A stretch of DNA of 64,000 nucleotides from Paenibacillus artemisiicola (GTDB taxonomy: Bacteria > Bacillota > Bacilli > Paenibacillales > Paenibacillaceae): NCBI RefSeq assembly GCF_017652985.1, contig NZ_JAGGDJ010000012.1, positions 1 to 64,000 on the forward strand, read 5' to 3'. The position numbers and the translations under genes are program-made. Below, piece by piece: positions 53,045 to 62,284 of the stretch. Each line of letters opens with the position of its first letter. The first letter of the stretch is position 1. The notes under the pieces were generated by a model that was not told the origin of the DNA, did no database searches, and worked only from the letters and a program-made list of their open reading frames with translations.

Positions 53045-54301
53045 ATGAAGTTTAAATCACAGGACAAGCAAAATTAACGCATTAAAAACATTACCGATCT
53101 CACCTTGTTGTCGGCGTTGACATTGCTCAGGAAGTTCATGTAGCCCGAGCCGTCAACTTTCGCGGCATTGCGCTAGGTCCTCAGCTTGAGTTTGGTAACG
53201 ATCGTGAAGGATTCAATCAATTCAAACGTTGGATTCAAGAGCTATTCAAAACCAACAAACCGAACAAAGTCATCGTTGGCATGGAACCCACTGGCCATTA
53301 CTGGTTCAACCTCGCCCGCTGGCTGGTCACTCAAAGCCTGGACCCCGTTCTGGTTAACCCTCACCTCGTCAAAAGAAAAAGGAAAACCGAGACAACACCC
53401 CGTCTAAAAGCGATCGCAAGGTCGCACTCGTCATTGAAGAGATGATCAAAAATGGGTACTACTCCCCGGTTCGTTTCCATCCCGAAACTTACGTGGAACT
53501 GCGAATTCTCATGGCAAACCGAGAGACGGTGACCAACCGACTAAACAGCGCGGTTAACCAAATCCACCGCTGGATGGACATTGTCTTCCCCGAGCTGCGA
53601 CAGGTGTTTAACATTCTCACCTGCACCAGCGCAATCGCTACGCTCAGGCTCTTCCCATTGACGAACGAAATCAGCCGCTTAAGCACAGATCCTCGACGGT
53701 TGGAAGCAACACGTGAAGCGTCATGTTGGTGTAAAACGGGCTGAACAGCTTATTTCAGTGGCAAAATCCAGTGTCGGGACCACCACGGCACTTCATGCTT
53801 ACCAGTTTCATCTTAGGCAATTGCTCGATGAATACGACCTCGAACAGCAACAGCTCGAACAGATCGAACGCGAGCTTCATCTCATTCTTGAACAAATTCC
53901 CTACGCGCAGAAGCTGATTGAAATCCGAGGCATCCGTGCAACGAGTCTAGCCGGTGTGCTTGGTGAGGCCGGCGATTTAAGCAGCTTTTCGCACGGAAAT
54001 GCGTTGCTGCGGCATGCCGGGTTAAATCTAGCTGAGGCCAGTTCTGGGAAGTGGCGAGGAAAGATGGTACTAGCAAACGAGGTCGTCCCCGCCTACGTCA
54101 TTTCCTCTAGCTCATGACGATGTGTATGGTCATGACAAACCCGGAAATCCGGGCTTTGCACCGTTACAATGTGGAGAAAAGAACGTGAAGAAGATGAAAT
54201 CCATCATGAAGTTATGTAACAAAGTAGCGCGTTTGCTGGTCGGCCTGTCTAAGAGCAATGAGGCTTACGATTCCGCTCGCTTGTTCCCTCAGGCAGCTTA
54301 A
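53045..54301 (+). pseudogene. IS110-family transposase, decayed by several frameshifts
   Basis: A complete-length but broken IS110 transposase. AGGAGG precedes ATG 53045 (MKFKSQDKQN then TAA). The DEDD domain continues as HLVVGVDIAQEVHVARAVNF, VIVGMEPTGHYWFNLARWLV and VLVNPHLVK, then NGYYSPVRFHPETYVELRIL with SAVNQIHRWMDIVFPEL, then MKRHVGVKRAEQLISVAKSS, and the transposase-20 domain IRGIRATSLAGVLGEAGDLS with HGNALLRHAGLNLAEASSGK. A shifted C-terminus ends FPQAA and TAA at 54299-54301. At least four frame changes plus an early stop exclude function as read. Confidence 0.92.
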
Positions 54302-54721
54302 AACCGCTCTAACCTCACCAGCTCACGCATTCGCAGGATGACAAGAAGCACGGAGTATCGGGAGACGTTACGCAAAAGGCTGGGACCCATTCCATTAGAT
54401 ACACTGACCTCTACCCTTTAGTTAGATGTGACGAAGGAATGAAAGGGCTATGACCCGTTGCGACATGGGAGCGAGAATCGCTAAGGCAAAGTGGAGACGT
54501 TCGTAAATGGAACAATGTGGGTGAAGCTTTCCTCACCTTTATTTACGCATGCCCTTTTCGCTTTCTCCCAGCAACAAGCTCCAGCCTATCTTCTTCTTTC
54601 ATTTTCATTTAAGGGTGAAATCCTGCGAATTCATGAGCTTGAGTGAGGAAAGTGAATCATTTCGAGGGAGCGTAAGAATCTTGCCGAATGGCCCGAAACC
54701 TGAAACGGTTCTATTGGCTGC
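54302..54721. other. IS110 right-hand non-coding end and unassigned DNA
   Basis: The first 240 bases resemble the non-coding tail usual after this IS110 transposase type; its exact end was not located. The remainder shows no convincing gene. Confidence 0.35.
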
Positions 54722-55060
54722 TTATTGGGACTGTTTTATATAAACATTTCCTAAGTCCATTAGTCCCCTTACAAAAATACGATTATGATTCTTTTCATTT
54801 TTATACTCTATAACCCAATCGGGCCAAAGGTAGTCTGTGATTGACCTTTTTTTGTATACGGCAATACCAATCGTCTTGCCAAGATTGCTAGTATCAGATT
54901 CAGTAAGTGAATGCTTACTAATATAAACATTATTCTCAAATACTAATGTATCGCCATTCATTTTATATTTGTCTATCCAAAATCTTGTATCTAGAAAATA
55001 AAATACTCCCCCTAATATTAATAGAATCACTAATAGCCCAACAATTTTCCATGGTTTCAT
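54722..55060 (-). CDS. Small membrane-anchored protein of unknown function
   Basis: 112 aa: one N-terminal helix MKPWKIVGLLVILLILGGVF followed by a soluble domain (WIDKYKMNGDTLVFENNVYI; IGIAVYKKRSITDYLWPDWV). GAAGGGGATAAATC precedes the ATG. It looks like a single-pass protein with an outside domain. No family recognised. Confidence 0.6.
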   Translation of the reverse strand: MKPWKIVGLLVILLILGGVFYFLDTRFWIDKYKMNGDTLVFENNVYISKHSLTESDTSNLGKTIGIAVYKKRSITDYLWPDWVIEYKNEKNHNRIFVRGLMDLGNVYIKQSQ

Positions 55061-55172
55061 GATTTATCCCCTTCAGAACGGAAATATATTTTATAAATTT
55101 CAACACACTCTTCTACAATACCACATATTGGAACTATCCTGCCCTTTAGTTGAATCATCCGCTGCTAACACA

Positions 55173-56012
55173 CTAAAAAAATCGGCGATAAAGTTCTCTT
55201 CTTCGCTCGCCGCGGAGCTGAGCATAGATTTGTGTGGTTGATGCTTTTTCATGCCCCAGCATGCCTTGAATAAAATCTAATGGTGCGCCATTATCCAGCA
55301 GCTGGCATGCATAAGTATGACGAAATCGATGGGGTATACGTTTGCCTCGATTGCTCCGCGAGCTGCAAGCCGTTTTATTGCCCACCTGAGCGTTGGAATG
55401 GCCATACGTTTAACCGGGTTTGTATCCGTTACAAATAAGGCTTTACACGAATCTTCACGGCTAGCCAAGTACTTCCTCAACCATACTTTACACTCCGTTG
55501 TGAAGTAAATTTCTCTCTGCTTTGAACCTTTTCCATTTACAATAGCCGAGCAGGTTTCCCAATTCAGATCTTCAATGTTTATCTTCTCGACCTCTCCAAT
55601 ACGGCAGCCTGTGCTGTAGAGAAACTCGAGCAGCGCCTTTTCCCTTGAGGTCTGACAGGAAATCTTGAGATGGATTACATCTTCCTCCATCAAAAACTTA
55701 GGAATCCGCTTATCCATTTTGGGCACGTAGCTTGAGTGAAGGGTTGGTGGGTAGATAGGTTTCTTCATATGCAAATCGGAAGAGCGAACGCACAAAACGA
55801 ATACGGTGCCCTAGACTGCTAGGCTTTAATCGATCGGACTGCTTTGCTAGGTATTCCTTAAGCAGGTTCAGAGTTATTTCAGTAATTTCTAGGTCCCCCA
55901 GCTCCGTAACCAGCATCTTGAGTTGCAGGGAATAGGCTTTCAATGTATTTGCACTAAACCCTTGGATTCGTTTATCTGATTCATAATGATGCCAAAGCTC
56001 GCTTAAATTCAT
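55173..56012 (-). pseudogene. Tyrosine recombinase (XerC/D-like integrase) with two frameshifts
   Basis: Three overlapping frames make one integrase of about 280 aa. The N-terminal SAM-like domain (56012 to about 55735) begins MNLSELWHHYESDKRIQGFS. The catalytic domain (about 55740-55330) has Arg in YSTGCRIGEVEKIN and Lys in VNGKGSKQREIYF. The end (to 55173) holds HRFRHTYACQLLDNGAPLDF, GHEKASTTQIY with the nucleophile Tyr. All catalytic residues survive, so the breaks are recent or are sequencing errors. It probably belongs to a mobile element; no attachment site was identified. Confidence 0.88.
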
Positions 56013-56066
56013 AATAAATACCTCCTATTAGAGCAATTAATACTAGTTTGCTACTAATAGAAGGTT

Positions 56067-56459
56067 TTAGACTAATTGATTCAAGTAGCGTGCCCCGTTA
56101 GTGCAATTCAATTCAATCGTGACACATGTGATTTGACAATCCATCATAGGTATCTTCATTGAACATTTATAAAGTTGAACACCACTAACTTCAACATCGT
56201 CAATCGTAATCCCATGCAAGAAGAAATCCATTTCACCTGGATTGCTAGGAGCCTTCCCCTTTATTCCCTCCAGCCAAGTATTAATACTGACCGAAAAACA
56301 ATTCCTAAAGAAAATCATCTTATCATTTTCATTGTTAACTACATCTCCATATCTCATTTGAACTAAATGTGACGCATGGTCGTATGAGAAGCCCTTTAGC
56401 TTAGTATCAATATAATCCGTTCCTAATTGTTCAATAAGCAGCTTGCTACTAAGTCTCAT
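56067..56459 (-). CDS. Hypothetical protein (small-domain, immunity-like size)
   Basis: 130 aa: MRLSSKLLIEQLGTDYIDTK, then LKGFSYDHASHLVQMRYGDV, later EMDFFLHGITIDDVEVSGVQ. The start is behind GAGAGGA at 9 bases. Mixed alpha/beta, soluble; no family recognised with confidence. Confidence 0.5.
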   Translation of the reverse strand: MRLSSKLLIEQLGTDYIDTKLKGFSYDHASHLVQMRYGDVVNNENDKMIFFRNCFSVSINTWLEGIKGKAPSNPGEMDFFLHGITIDDVEVSGVQLYKCSMKIPMMDCQITCVTIELNCTNGARYLNQLV

Positions 56460-56513
56460 GGGGAATAATCCTCTCAATTATGAACTGGTTTTCTAGTACC
56501 ATTCGCTAGGAAA

Positions 56514-56610
56514 TTAAACTATCCTGCCAGTATGCGCAACGACGGCAGCCGATCGTTCTGAGGCCGGCTGCCGTCGTGTCATGATTGAGCTATCGTTCTC
56601 CGTTAGTTCA
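56514..56610. repeat. Dispersed hairpin repeat, full copy
   Basis: TTAAACTATCCTGCC, then a stem ACGGCAGCC...GGCTGCCGT around CGATCGTTCTGAGGCC-like sequence, GTCGTGTCATGATTGAGC, and ends CGTTAGTTCA. It lies between two small leftward genes. Partial copies are at 745-790 and 57025-57051. Confidence 0.8.
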
Positions 56611-56634
56611 ACATCCTGAATTTCAAATAATTCT

Positions 56635-56961
56635 TTATATCCCTAACTCAACCATTCTCCAACTCCCGTTTTCAAACAATTCATAAGAGTTATTTTTACG
56701 TCGTATGGGTCTGATTAAATCATGTTGACAGCTTTCCATTGGATCGTCAATTAGAATCCAGTCGGCTTTGGACGTTTGGAAATAAGCTTTACTAAAATGC
56801 TCGGCATCTTCTAAATCGTCAAACCAAAAATCGTTGTGTGCTGGTAGATCTCGATGTGATAGATAAACAAATAGATATATTCCATCGTGCTCAGTTTCAT
56901 ATATCATGACCTTTTTAATATCATGAGAAGTGCTGGGTTTAGTTAAGGCATACTTTCTCAC
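56635..56961 (-). CDS. Hypothetical protein
   Basis: About 108 aa with motifs VMIYETEHDGIYLFVYLSHR, DFWFDDLEDAEHFSKAYF and DWILIDDPMESCQHDLI, suggestive of a small alpha/beta protein. GGAGG lies 12 bases before a GTG at 56961; the TTG at 56973 is too close to that site. No family recognised. Confidence 0.5.
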   Translation of the reverse strand: MRKYALTKPSTSHDIKKVMIYETEHDGIYLFVYLSHRDLPAHNDFWFDDLEDAEHFSKAYFQTSKADWILIDDPMESCQHDLIRPIRRKNNSYELFENGSWRMVELGI

Positions 56962-57024
56962 TTTATCAATCAACCTCCAATATGCCTAATCTTCACTGAA
57001 CACAAGTTCCAGCAGTCTGCTGTT

Positions 57025-57051
57025 GTTTAACTATCGTGCCCGTTAGTTCAA
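57025..57051. repeat. Short partial copy of the dispersed repeat
   Basis: TTTAACTATCGTGCCCGTTAGTTCAA joins the two outer ends of the repeat without the central hairpin. A further scrap (ATTGAGCTATCGTAC) is at 57162-57176. Confidence 0.5.
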
Positions 57052-57180
57052 TCTCATTTACCCTTGACGACATTTTTATCAGTTAAAAATTCCTCATAGC
57101 TGGACGCCGTAAATTCGATTCCCTTTCAAGTTTAAGGCGGAGTTGCTATCGTACACAACACATTGAGCTATCGTACCTTT

Positions 57181-58038
57181 TTACGGAGCTGTATTGCTGA
57201 TCTCCTTAAAAAAACCGTTCTTTGAGGCAATATCAATTAACCCCAAAATATCCAGAAGTGCTTTGTAGTTAAACCTAAACCATTGGTTTTCATTTGCTTC
57301 ATAAATTAAAGTCTCGGGGGCGTCATTAGCAGTCGTTGATTGAACTAAGGTATAAACATCAAAACGTTTTATGCTCTTCCCTTCCTGGTCAAGAAAGTCA
57401 AATTGTCCACCTTTATAGTAGTCGCCAGTTGTCACGAGGTTTACGTTATCGGCGTAGTTAGAAGGTGCTTCGACCTTCATCCCTTTGTTTTCAACAAAAA
57501 TATTATATATCGCTTCGTTATATGTATTACCGGTGATTTGATTTACTACTTCGCCAAAAGTCAGATAGTATTCTTCTTGCACTGCTTTCACCTTTACACC
57601 ATCGATGACTAATGGTTTGGTTTCGACAGTTACTGCAGAATTGCTGTAACCTACATTGCAACCAAATGTTTCTGCAATAAAACGAAGTGGAACCATCACA
57701 CGATTATTCTTCAGATAGGGTTCGACATCAAACTGCATCGCCTTACCGTTTTTCACTACTTTATTGCTATTCAGTTGTAATATTACCTCTACATCACTCT
57801 TAGTGAGCACGACTTCCGAAGTCGACCAGTCGACTGTTGCTCCCAAGTTTTCACTGATAACGCGCAGAGGTAACATTGTTCGATTCTTCTTGATATCGGG
57901 ACTTACATCGGAGGAAATCGCAATCGGTGCGCCATCGATTTGATTTTTCATGAGTATTTTCACCGGTTCAGCGGCGTTAGCGGATGCTGCAAAAATCATC
58001 ACGCTTAACACAACAACTGTACAAATCAGCTTCTTCAA
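57181..58038 (-). CDS. Secreted copper-amine-oxidase-N-type (stalk) domain protein
   Basis: About 285 aa with a signal peptide (to about residue 23, SANA) and two copies of the stalk-domain motif: RTMLPLRVISENLGATVDWS and RVMVPLRFIAETFGCNVGYS. These domains are common in exported proteins of Paenibacillus and mediate wall or envelope association. The rest (about 140-285) is unrecognised. The start is TTG at 58038 with AGGAG upstream; a GTG at 58047 overlaps that site. Confidence 0.8.
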   Translation of the reverse strand: MKKLICTVVVLSVMIFAASANAAEPVKILMKNQIDGAPIAISSDVSPDIKKNRTMLPLRVISENLGATVDWSTSEVVLTKSDVEVILQLNSNKVVKNGKAMQFDVEPYLKNNRVMVPLRFIAETFGCNVGYSNSAVTVETKPLVIDGVKVKAVQEEYYLTFGEVVNQITGNTYNEAIYNIFVENKGMKVEAPSNYADNVNLVTTGDYYKGGQFDFLDQEGKSIKRFDVYTLVQSTTANDAPETLIYEANENQWFRFNYKALLDILGLIDIASKNGFFKEISNTAP

Positions 58039-58328
58039 AACGACCACTCCTTATCTTAATATGTGTTGTTTTTGTCTTGTGAATTGCATCTAGGGAAATG
58101 CCTCCTAACAAAACTGATCTATAATACACATATGCCACAGGTAATAGCATGAACAAGCTACTTCTTAAGCTAAAATGTACTAGCTCTCTCGTTCGATTTA
58201 CAAATATATCCACATCTAATACGCAATGGATAAAGCTAAAGTTGCGCTATCCTGTCCCTAAGAGTAATCATCAGCACATCATAAACGAATTGTGCTTTGT
58301 ATCGCCAAGGTGCTTAATTCGGAGCATT
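58039..58328. other. Gene-free stretch
   Basis: No convincing gene. GCTATCCTGTCCCTAAGAGT near 58246 faintly recalls the dispersed repeat. Confidence 0.25.
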
Positions 58329-58354
58329 AAAAAACCGACTCCTGTAGGAATCGG
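58329..58354 (-). terminator. Terminator of the Uma2-type gene
   Basis: Leftward: CCGATTCCT, AC, AGGAGTCGG followed by TTTTTTAA, 10 bp after the stop. Confidence 0.75.
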
Positions 58355-58364
58355 CTTAATAAAA

Positions 58365-58934
58365 TTAAGTCTCCAGACTGAACAGCTTACTGAGAGGAAT
58401 CTGCAACTCCTTAAACACGTTCGACTGCACGTTATCCTGTTCCGTATATAATTTCCGCACTTGATACAATCCATCCTGCAGCGCATACACATGGACGGTG
58501 CGATTTCCGGGATCGACAATCCAATATTCTTGGACTCCGTATTTCTGATAAAGATTGAACTTCTCATTAAAATCCTTTAGCGCTGTTGATGGCGACAACA
58601 CTTCGATAATCATTGTTGGCGCCCCGTGGCAGCCATTCTTCGAAATCTGATTCTTAGAGCAGACGACAGACAAATCCGGCTGCGTCACATGTTCGGGAGT
58701 ATCATATTGGTCACTTTCGCTGAAGAACACATCAAACGGCGCAACGAACACATAACAGCTCTGATTCTGAAAATACGTTCGCAGTGCGAAATGCAGCTCT
58801 CCAACGATGAACTGATGCAGCGCATTTGGAGCAGGCGACATATTGTAGGCTTTACCGTTAATTAGTTCCCATACTCCGTCCCACGACAACCAGTCTTGAT
58901 AGGTGTTCAGCTTCTTCTCATCCGGATTCGACAC
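58365..58934 (-). CDS. Uma2 family (DUF820) putative endonuclease
   Basis: A 189-aa PD-(D/E)xK-fold protein: WELINGKAYNMSPAPNALHQ, then QPDLSVVCSKNQISKNGCHG (catalytic Asp in PDLSVV) and PTMIIEVLSPSTALKDFNEK (Glu in IEV; Lys follows), and YGVQEYWIVDPGNRTVHVY. Uma2 proteins are widespread in Bacillales and cyanobacteria, with unclear roles. Single gene with its own terminator. Confidence 0.88.
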   Translation of the reverse strand: MSNPDEKKLNTYQDWLSWDGVWELINGKAYNMSPAPNALHQFIVGELHFALRTYFQNQSCYVFVAPFDVFFSESDQYDTPEHVTQPDLSVVCSKNQISKNGCHGAPTMIIEVLSPSTALKDFNEKFNLYQKYGVQEYWIVDPGNRTVHVYALQDGLYQVRKLYTEQDNVQSNVFKELQIPLSKLFSLET

Positions 58935-59097
58935 CGGGATCCACCTCCTTCGGATTCATTATCTGTTGATTATATCCGTATCGAATTGTTCGATCGATTG
59001 CCGTATGTCTGAAGTAAAATCAAGTTGCTAATACCCGAATTATAACATAATTCCCTGCTTAATCTCAGTTTTGGAACTTACGATTGGAGGTATACAT

Positions 59098-59349
59098 ATG
59101 CCGTCCACTGATTCAAGAGATCTGGAAGTGCCATTGCTGAAATTATCGACACCTTGGCGCATACGGCATGCCTACCCGCTTCAGCCATTGGAACTTTGGG
59201 AAACGTTTAGCAAACCTAAAAGGTGGGCATCAGTTTCCTACTATACCATTAATAATCCTTTACTCACCTTAGAAGCGTGGACACTTGCGGCAGATACCCA
59301 TGGTCTAGCAAGTCGTCAATGCCTTTTCCGAGCGAAATGTCCCACATAG
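59098..59349 (+). CDS. Short ORF with a strong ribosome site, overlapping the primase-like gene tail
   Basis: GGAGGTATACAT precedes ATG 59098: MPSTDSRDLEVPLLKLSTPW, then RIRHAYPLQPLELWETFSKP. The first 55 codons look protein-like. The last 28 overlap the opposite-strand primase-like gene and are probably read-through, so this may be the 5' end of a gene cut by insertion of that module. Confidence 0.4.
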   Translation: MPSTDSRDLEVPLLKLSTPWRIRHAYPLQPLELWETFSKPKRWASVSYYTINNPLLTLEAWTLAADTHGLASRQCLFRAKCPT

Positions 59350-60517
59350 CAAGGCTGAGCTGCATTTCGGTTTCCTTTGCGAAATACTCAACGCACTGCC
59401 CGAGGGCCATCTCAACTTCCTTCGTAGTTACAACATCCGCGTCATAAGCAAAGATAATATGCTTACAACCTAGTGCCTTCAGCGGTTCAAGCAATAGCGA
59501 GAACGCACCGGCACCTGGTATACCGAAGACCGGTTTAATTAGCCCGTCCGCAGCCTTATCAGCTTTTAGTGCCCCTTCTGTTACCCAGACTTCCGAACAA
59601 TCAACTATGGTATCCGCGGTATCCCCGACGTTCCAGTATTTCAAACAAGGGCTTGGCAACGCGAGATGTACCGGAAGCGGGCCGCCAATGGACGCGCCGT
59701 TATCCTTTGAACCGCTGCTCCACCACCAATATCGCTGTCCCTGCTTGAGCTCCACGCTAAAGACAAATTGGCCGGATGCTGAAGAAATCTCTTTTTTATT
59801 CTTTTCGGTGAGCTCGACAGTTAACGGCTTATCTTGAACCATGATTGAACACTTCGCGCGACGCTTCCCGCTTTGATCTCGCGGAAGTTCCTCCAAAATT
59901 TCGCCCGTCATGGCACCCTTTATATCCAGTTCCAGGGGTGGATTATCTACCCTGATCTGCCAGCCGGTAATCTCATTCGAGATGGTACGGAACGGGATCA
60001 TGAGACCCATACCGCCAGCCATCGTCCAGTAGGGGCCGTATTGGCCTTCTTGGCAAAAAAAACCCGGCACCCCCAATAGATCGCTATTGTCGCTCAGTCG
60101 GCTAATGACGTTCTTGGCAATTTTATAACGTTCCTGAACGGGCATGGTACGATACTCGCGTAGCTGAATAACCTTCTCTTCAAGGAGGCGATCATGAATC
60201 AAATGGGAGTAATGCTCAGGGGATAATGAGAGCTCCTTCAGTAAGGCACGATAAACGCGGTTGAGGTGATGATCGGGCTTCTTATCGACAGCCTTATTCA
60301 CATTAATTTCAACCTTTATTTTCGGTACGGCATTGGAATCTAAAACATGCCGGAATTGACGGCCAATAATGGAATCGAAATAATCATCACTTGGCACCCT
60401 CATACAATAAACAACCGTTTGCTCGAGGTTTATCCGGCACCAACCTTTATGTCCACAAATCGGACATGGGGACTGGAGCTCGTACCATCCCTCGTGCTTT
60501 ATTCTGCGTAGCTTCAT
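59264..60517 (-). CDS. Zinc-finger/TOPRIM primase-like protein of mobile-element type
   Basis: About 417 aa. The N-terminus SPCPICGHKGWCRINLEQTV with a later YCMRV gives a Cys-based zinc finger like CHC2 primase domains. The middle (GGMGLMIPFRTISNEITGWQ, IRVDNPPLEL) and the TOPRIM-like end (VWVTEGALKADKAADGLIKP; PVFGIPGAGAF; HIIFAYDADV) match DUF3854-type plasmid and phage replication proteins. ATG 60517 follows AGGAGTTGGGGC, overlapping nothing essential of the upstream gene (17 bp apart). It probably primes replication of a mobile element. Confidence 0.75.
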   Translation of the reverse strand: MKLRRIKHEGWYELQSPCPICGHKGWCRINLEQTVVYCMRVPSDDYFDSIIGRQFRHVLDSNAVPKIKVEINVNKAVDKKPDHHLNRVYRALLKELSLSPEHYSHLIHDRLLEEKVIQLREYRTMPVQERYKIAKNVISRLSDNSDLLGVPGFFCQEGQYGPYWTMAGGMGLMIPFRTISNEITGWQIRVDNPPLELDIKGAMTGEILEELPRDQSGKRRAKCSIMVQDKPLTVELTEKNKKEISSASGQFVFSVELKQGQRYWWWSSGSKDNGASIGGPLPVHLALPSPCLKYWNVGDTADTIVDCSEVWVTEGALKADKAADGLIKPVFGIPGAGAFSLLLEPLKALGCKHIIFAYDADVVTTKEVEMALGQCVEYFAKETEMQLSLAMWDISLGKGIDDLLDHGYLPQVSTLLR

Positions 60518-60533
60518 GCCCCAACTCCTTTTC

Positions 60534-61583
60534 TTATGATGCTTGAAGAATCGTGCCCATGCGCTCCTCAAGGAGCTGCAATTGATCAAGAGAGAATGAC
60601 GTAAACTTGCCGTCCCAAGAAGTAATTTGGAGAACAGCCTGGACCTTGTTCTTCAAGTCCTGTTTATCCCAGTTCTTGGTGCTATTCAAAAAACGGCTGA
60701 CAAATTTGTTTTTCTCCCGCTGACGATTCTTCTCATGCTGCCCGGTAAGTCCTTGGGTTGGGTACCCATTGTTCGAAGAAGACGAGCCTCGGCTGCCGTT
60801 GCTCTGGCTTTGCGAACGATCGGAATTCCCATGCGACGCAGATTGTTCACCTCCATGCGACTGTTGCTCGCTTCCTTGCGGTTGTCCTTCTTCGTCAGTA
60901 AGAGTTCCGTTTTGACCAAATGGCTGCCCTTGGACCGGATCGGAATGACGGCCTTCGTTCTTCAGCTTTTCATGAGCGCTCTGCCGGGCATCCGTCATAT
61001 AAATGTCCTCGTACGAAGAGAGACCTCCGCCAATATTTCCATACCCCCCATGCGAAAGCGCGCGACCAACCGCGCTTGTCGAAGCATTTTCTATCGGGTT
61101 GGTGGAATCTACGCCCGAAGTTGCGCCAAATCCAATGATGGAACGCTCAATTGTTTTAAAAGGCTGACCGTATTTATTCAACCCTTCAAATTGGCATGTC
61201 ATGACCCACTGCTCACCGATTTGCTCAGGAAAGGTATGAATGACGTAACTCTTTTCATGGGCTTTGTGAACAGCGATCATCTGCTCGATTCGGCCTTCCA
61301 CCTCAACATACGGCCGGAATGTTTCGACATACGTTTTCCCATGGTAGGAGTAAAGACCAAACTGCCTTTGTTCGGCAGTAAGAGTATACTGCTTGTCCAT
61401 CACCTTTTCCTTTTGCGGAAGCAGCCGAATGTGCTTATGGAATTCATTTGCCATCAATTGATACACCGACTGTATTGTCGAATGTGCACGTGCCTTCTTC
61501 TCAAGTGCGATACGTTTAACGTGTTCGGCCTCCTCACCCGCCAAGAAAGGAAAGCCGTTTCGCTCTTGTCCTTGGTTCCCCAT
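60534..61583 (-). CDS. Putative ssDNA-binding/annealing protein of a mobile element
   Basis: About 349 aa. The N-terminal domain includes YVEVEGRIEQMIAVHKAHEK, VMTCQFEGLNKYGQPFKTIE and STNPIENASTSAVGRALSHG, a block seen in Rad52/ERF-like or ssDNA-handling proteins of phages and conjugative elements. A long Gln/Ser/Gly/Asn-rich linker (about 215-285) precedes a helical C-terminal domain (FVSRFLNSTKNWDKQDLKNK). GGAGGTATGTAGA precedes ATG 61583. It is operonic with the primase-like gene. Family assignment is by motif only. Confidence 0.6.
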   Translation of the reverse strand: MGNQGQERNGFPFLAGEEAEHVKRIALEKKARAHSTIQSVYQLMANEFHKHIRLLPQKEKVMDKQYTLTAEQRQFGLYSYHGKTYVETFRPYVEVEGRIEQMIAVHKAHEKSYVIHTFPEQIGEQWVMTCQFEGLNKYGQPFKTIERSIIGFGATSGVDSTNPIENASTSAVGRALSHGGYGNIGGGLSSYEDIYMTDARQSAHEKLKNEGRHSDPVQGQPFGQNGTLTDEEGQPQGSEQQSHGGEQSASHGNSDRSQSQSNGSRGSSSSNNGYPTQGLTGQHEKNRQREKNKFVSRFLNSTKNWDKQDLKNKVQAVLQITSWDGKFTSFSLDQLQLLEERMGTILQAS

Positions 61584-61654
61584 TCTACATACCTCCATTG
61601 TTCATCTTCGAATTACCCCTGTGCTGCAGAGACCATCAGCTTCAAATTGCCAAT

Positions 61655-61685
61655 AAAAAAGACGCATTCAACAATCGAATGCGTC
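61655..61685 (-). terminator. First tandem terminator-like hairpin upstream of the DNA-metabolism operon
   Basis: Leftward: GACGCATTC, GATTGTT, GAATGCGTC followed by TTTTTTATTG. No leftward gene ends here except the doubtful ORF at 61835. Confidence 0.7.
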
Positions 61686-61701
61686 TTCAATGGAATGGAA
61701 A

Positions 61702-61734
61702 CAAAAAAAGGACATACGTGTAGTGTAAGTCCTT
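61702..61734 (-). terminator. Second tandem terminator-like hairpin
   Basis: Leftward: AAGGAC, then an imperfect stem and ACTACACGT loop, GTCCTT followed by TTTTTG. It lies 17 bp from the first hairpin. Confidence 0.6.
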
Positions 61735-61834
61735 GAGCTTCCATTTGCATACTTTAAATCCCTTAAGGCTTCTCCATCCTCGTCGAAAGTCTAACAACGA
61801 AGAAAATAAAGCGAGTGTTGCTGTAATACTAGAA

Positions 61835-62074
61835 TTATAGCACTAGACAGAAAATAGGTAAAGTATGCCTGCGACAGCTTTGTGCTTCTATAGAAACACA
61901 AAACCCCTCTTCAGCTAAAAAACTAAAGCGAGGTGTTGTGTGCTCACGCCATAATCCTATGTTAACATGCAGCATGCCTAGACCAGTTCCCCGACAACGC
62001 CATGATTCGCCATATTTCGCTTTACCCAAATTAAAGAAGTAGGTTATAATCTTTTTGCGTGCTACCGAGGTCAA
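61835..62074 (-). CDS. Doubtful small ORF
   Basis: A 79-residue frame starting with TTG: MTSVARKKIITYFFNLGKAK, then YGESWRCRGTGLGMLHVNIG. Its second half crosses a hairpin (CACCTCGC...GCTGAAGAGGGG with a T-rich tail, about 61897-61940) that looks like a terminator, so any true gene ends earlier. No family recognised. Confidence 0.25.
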   Translation of the reverse strand: MTSVARKKIITYFFNLGKAKYGESWRCRGTGLGMLHVNIGLWREHTTPRFSFLAEEGFCVSIEAQSCRRHTLPIFCLVL

Positions 62075-62199
62075 GTCAACCTCTACGGATGTTGATTGCT
62101 GACCTTTAACTTATTGCACACATTTCATGTGTGTTTTTTAGTATACGATTCGCCTTCTTACAGCACGAAAGAAAGCCGAATGTCCTCAAAATCAAATAA

Positions 62200-62284
62200 A
62201 AAAAGCCCCTACCAGGTTATATTCATTGTCTTCCGGCCGCCAAGCGTTTAGACAATGAATAGTTCAGGAGTAGAAGCTTTATTA
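62200..62284. repeat. Large inverted repeat upstream of the replication-like gene
   Basis: Arms of about 32 bases: perfect in ATTCATTGTCT (62221-62231) and AGACAATGAAT (62250-62260), continuing imperfectly outward (AAAGCCCCTACCAGGTT against AGTTCAGGAGTAGAAGCTTT). On the leftward strand it ends GGGGCTTTTTTTATTTG, terminator-like. It could be a terminator, an origin-associated hairpin or a regulator target. Confidence 0.65.

Noticed and set aside
52597..57051. Possible CRISPR-like array from the spaced repeats
   Set aside because: Only a few copies, hundreds to thousands of bases apart, of about 95 bp and with internal hairpins; no regular spacers and no cas genes.
60627..61736. A 369-codon plus-strand frame opposite the putative annealing protein
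   Set aside because: Low-complexity, Arg/Leu-rich translation without family features; it runs through the terminator hairpins at 61655-61734. The minus-strand frame has a strong ribosome site and operon context.
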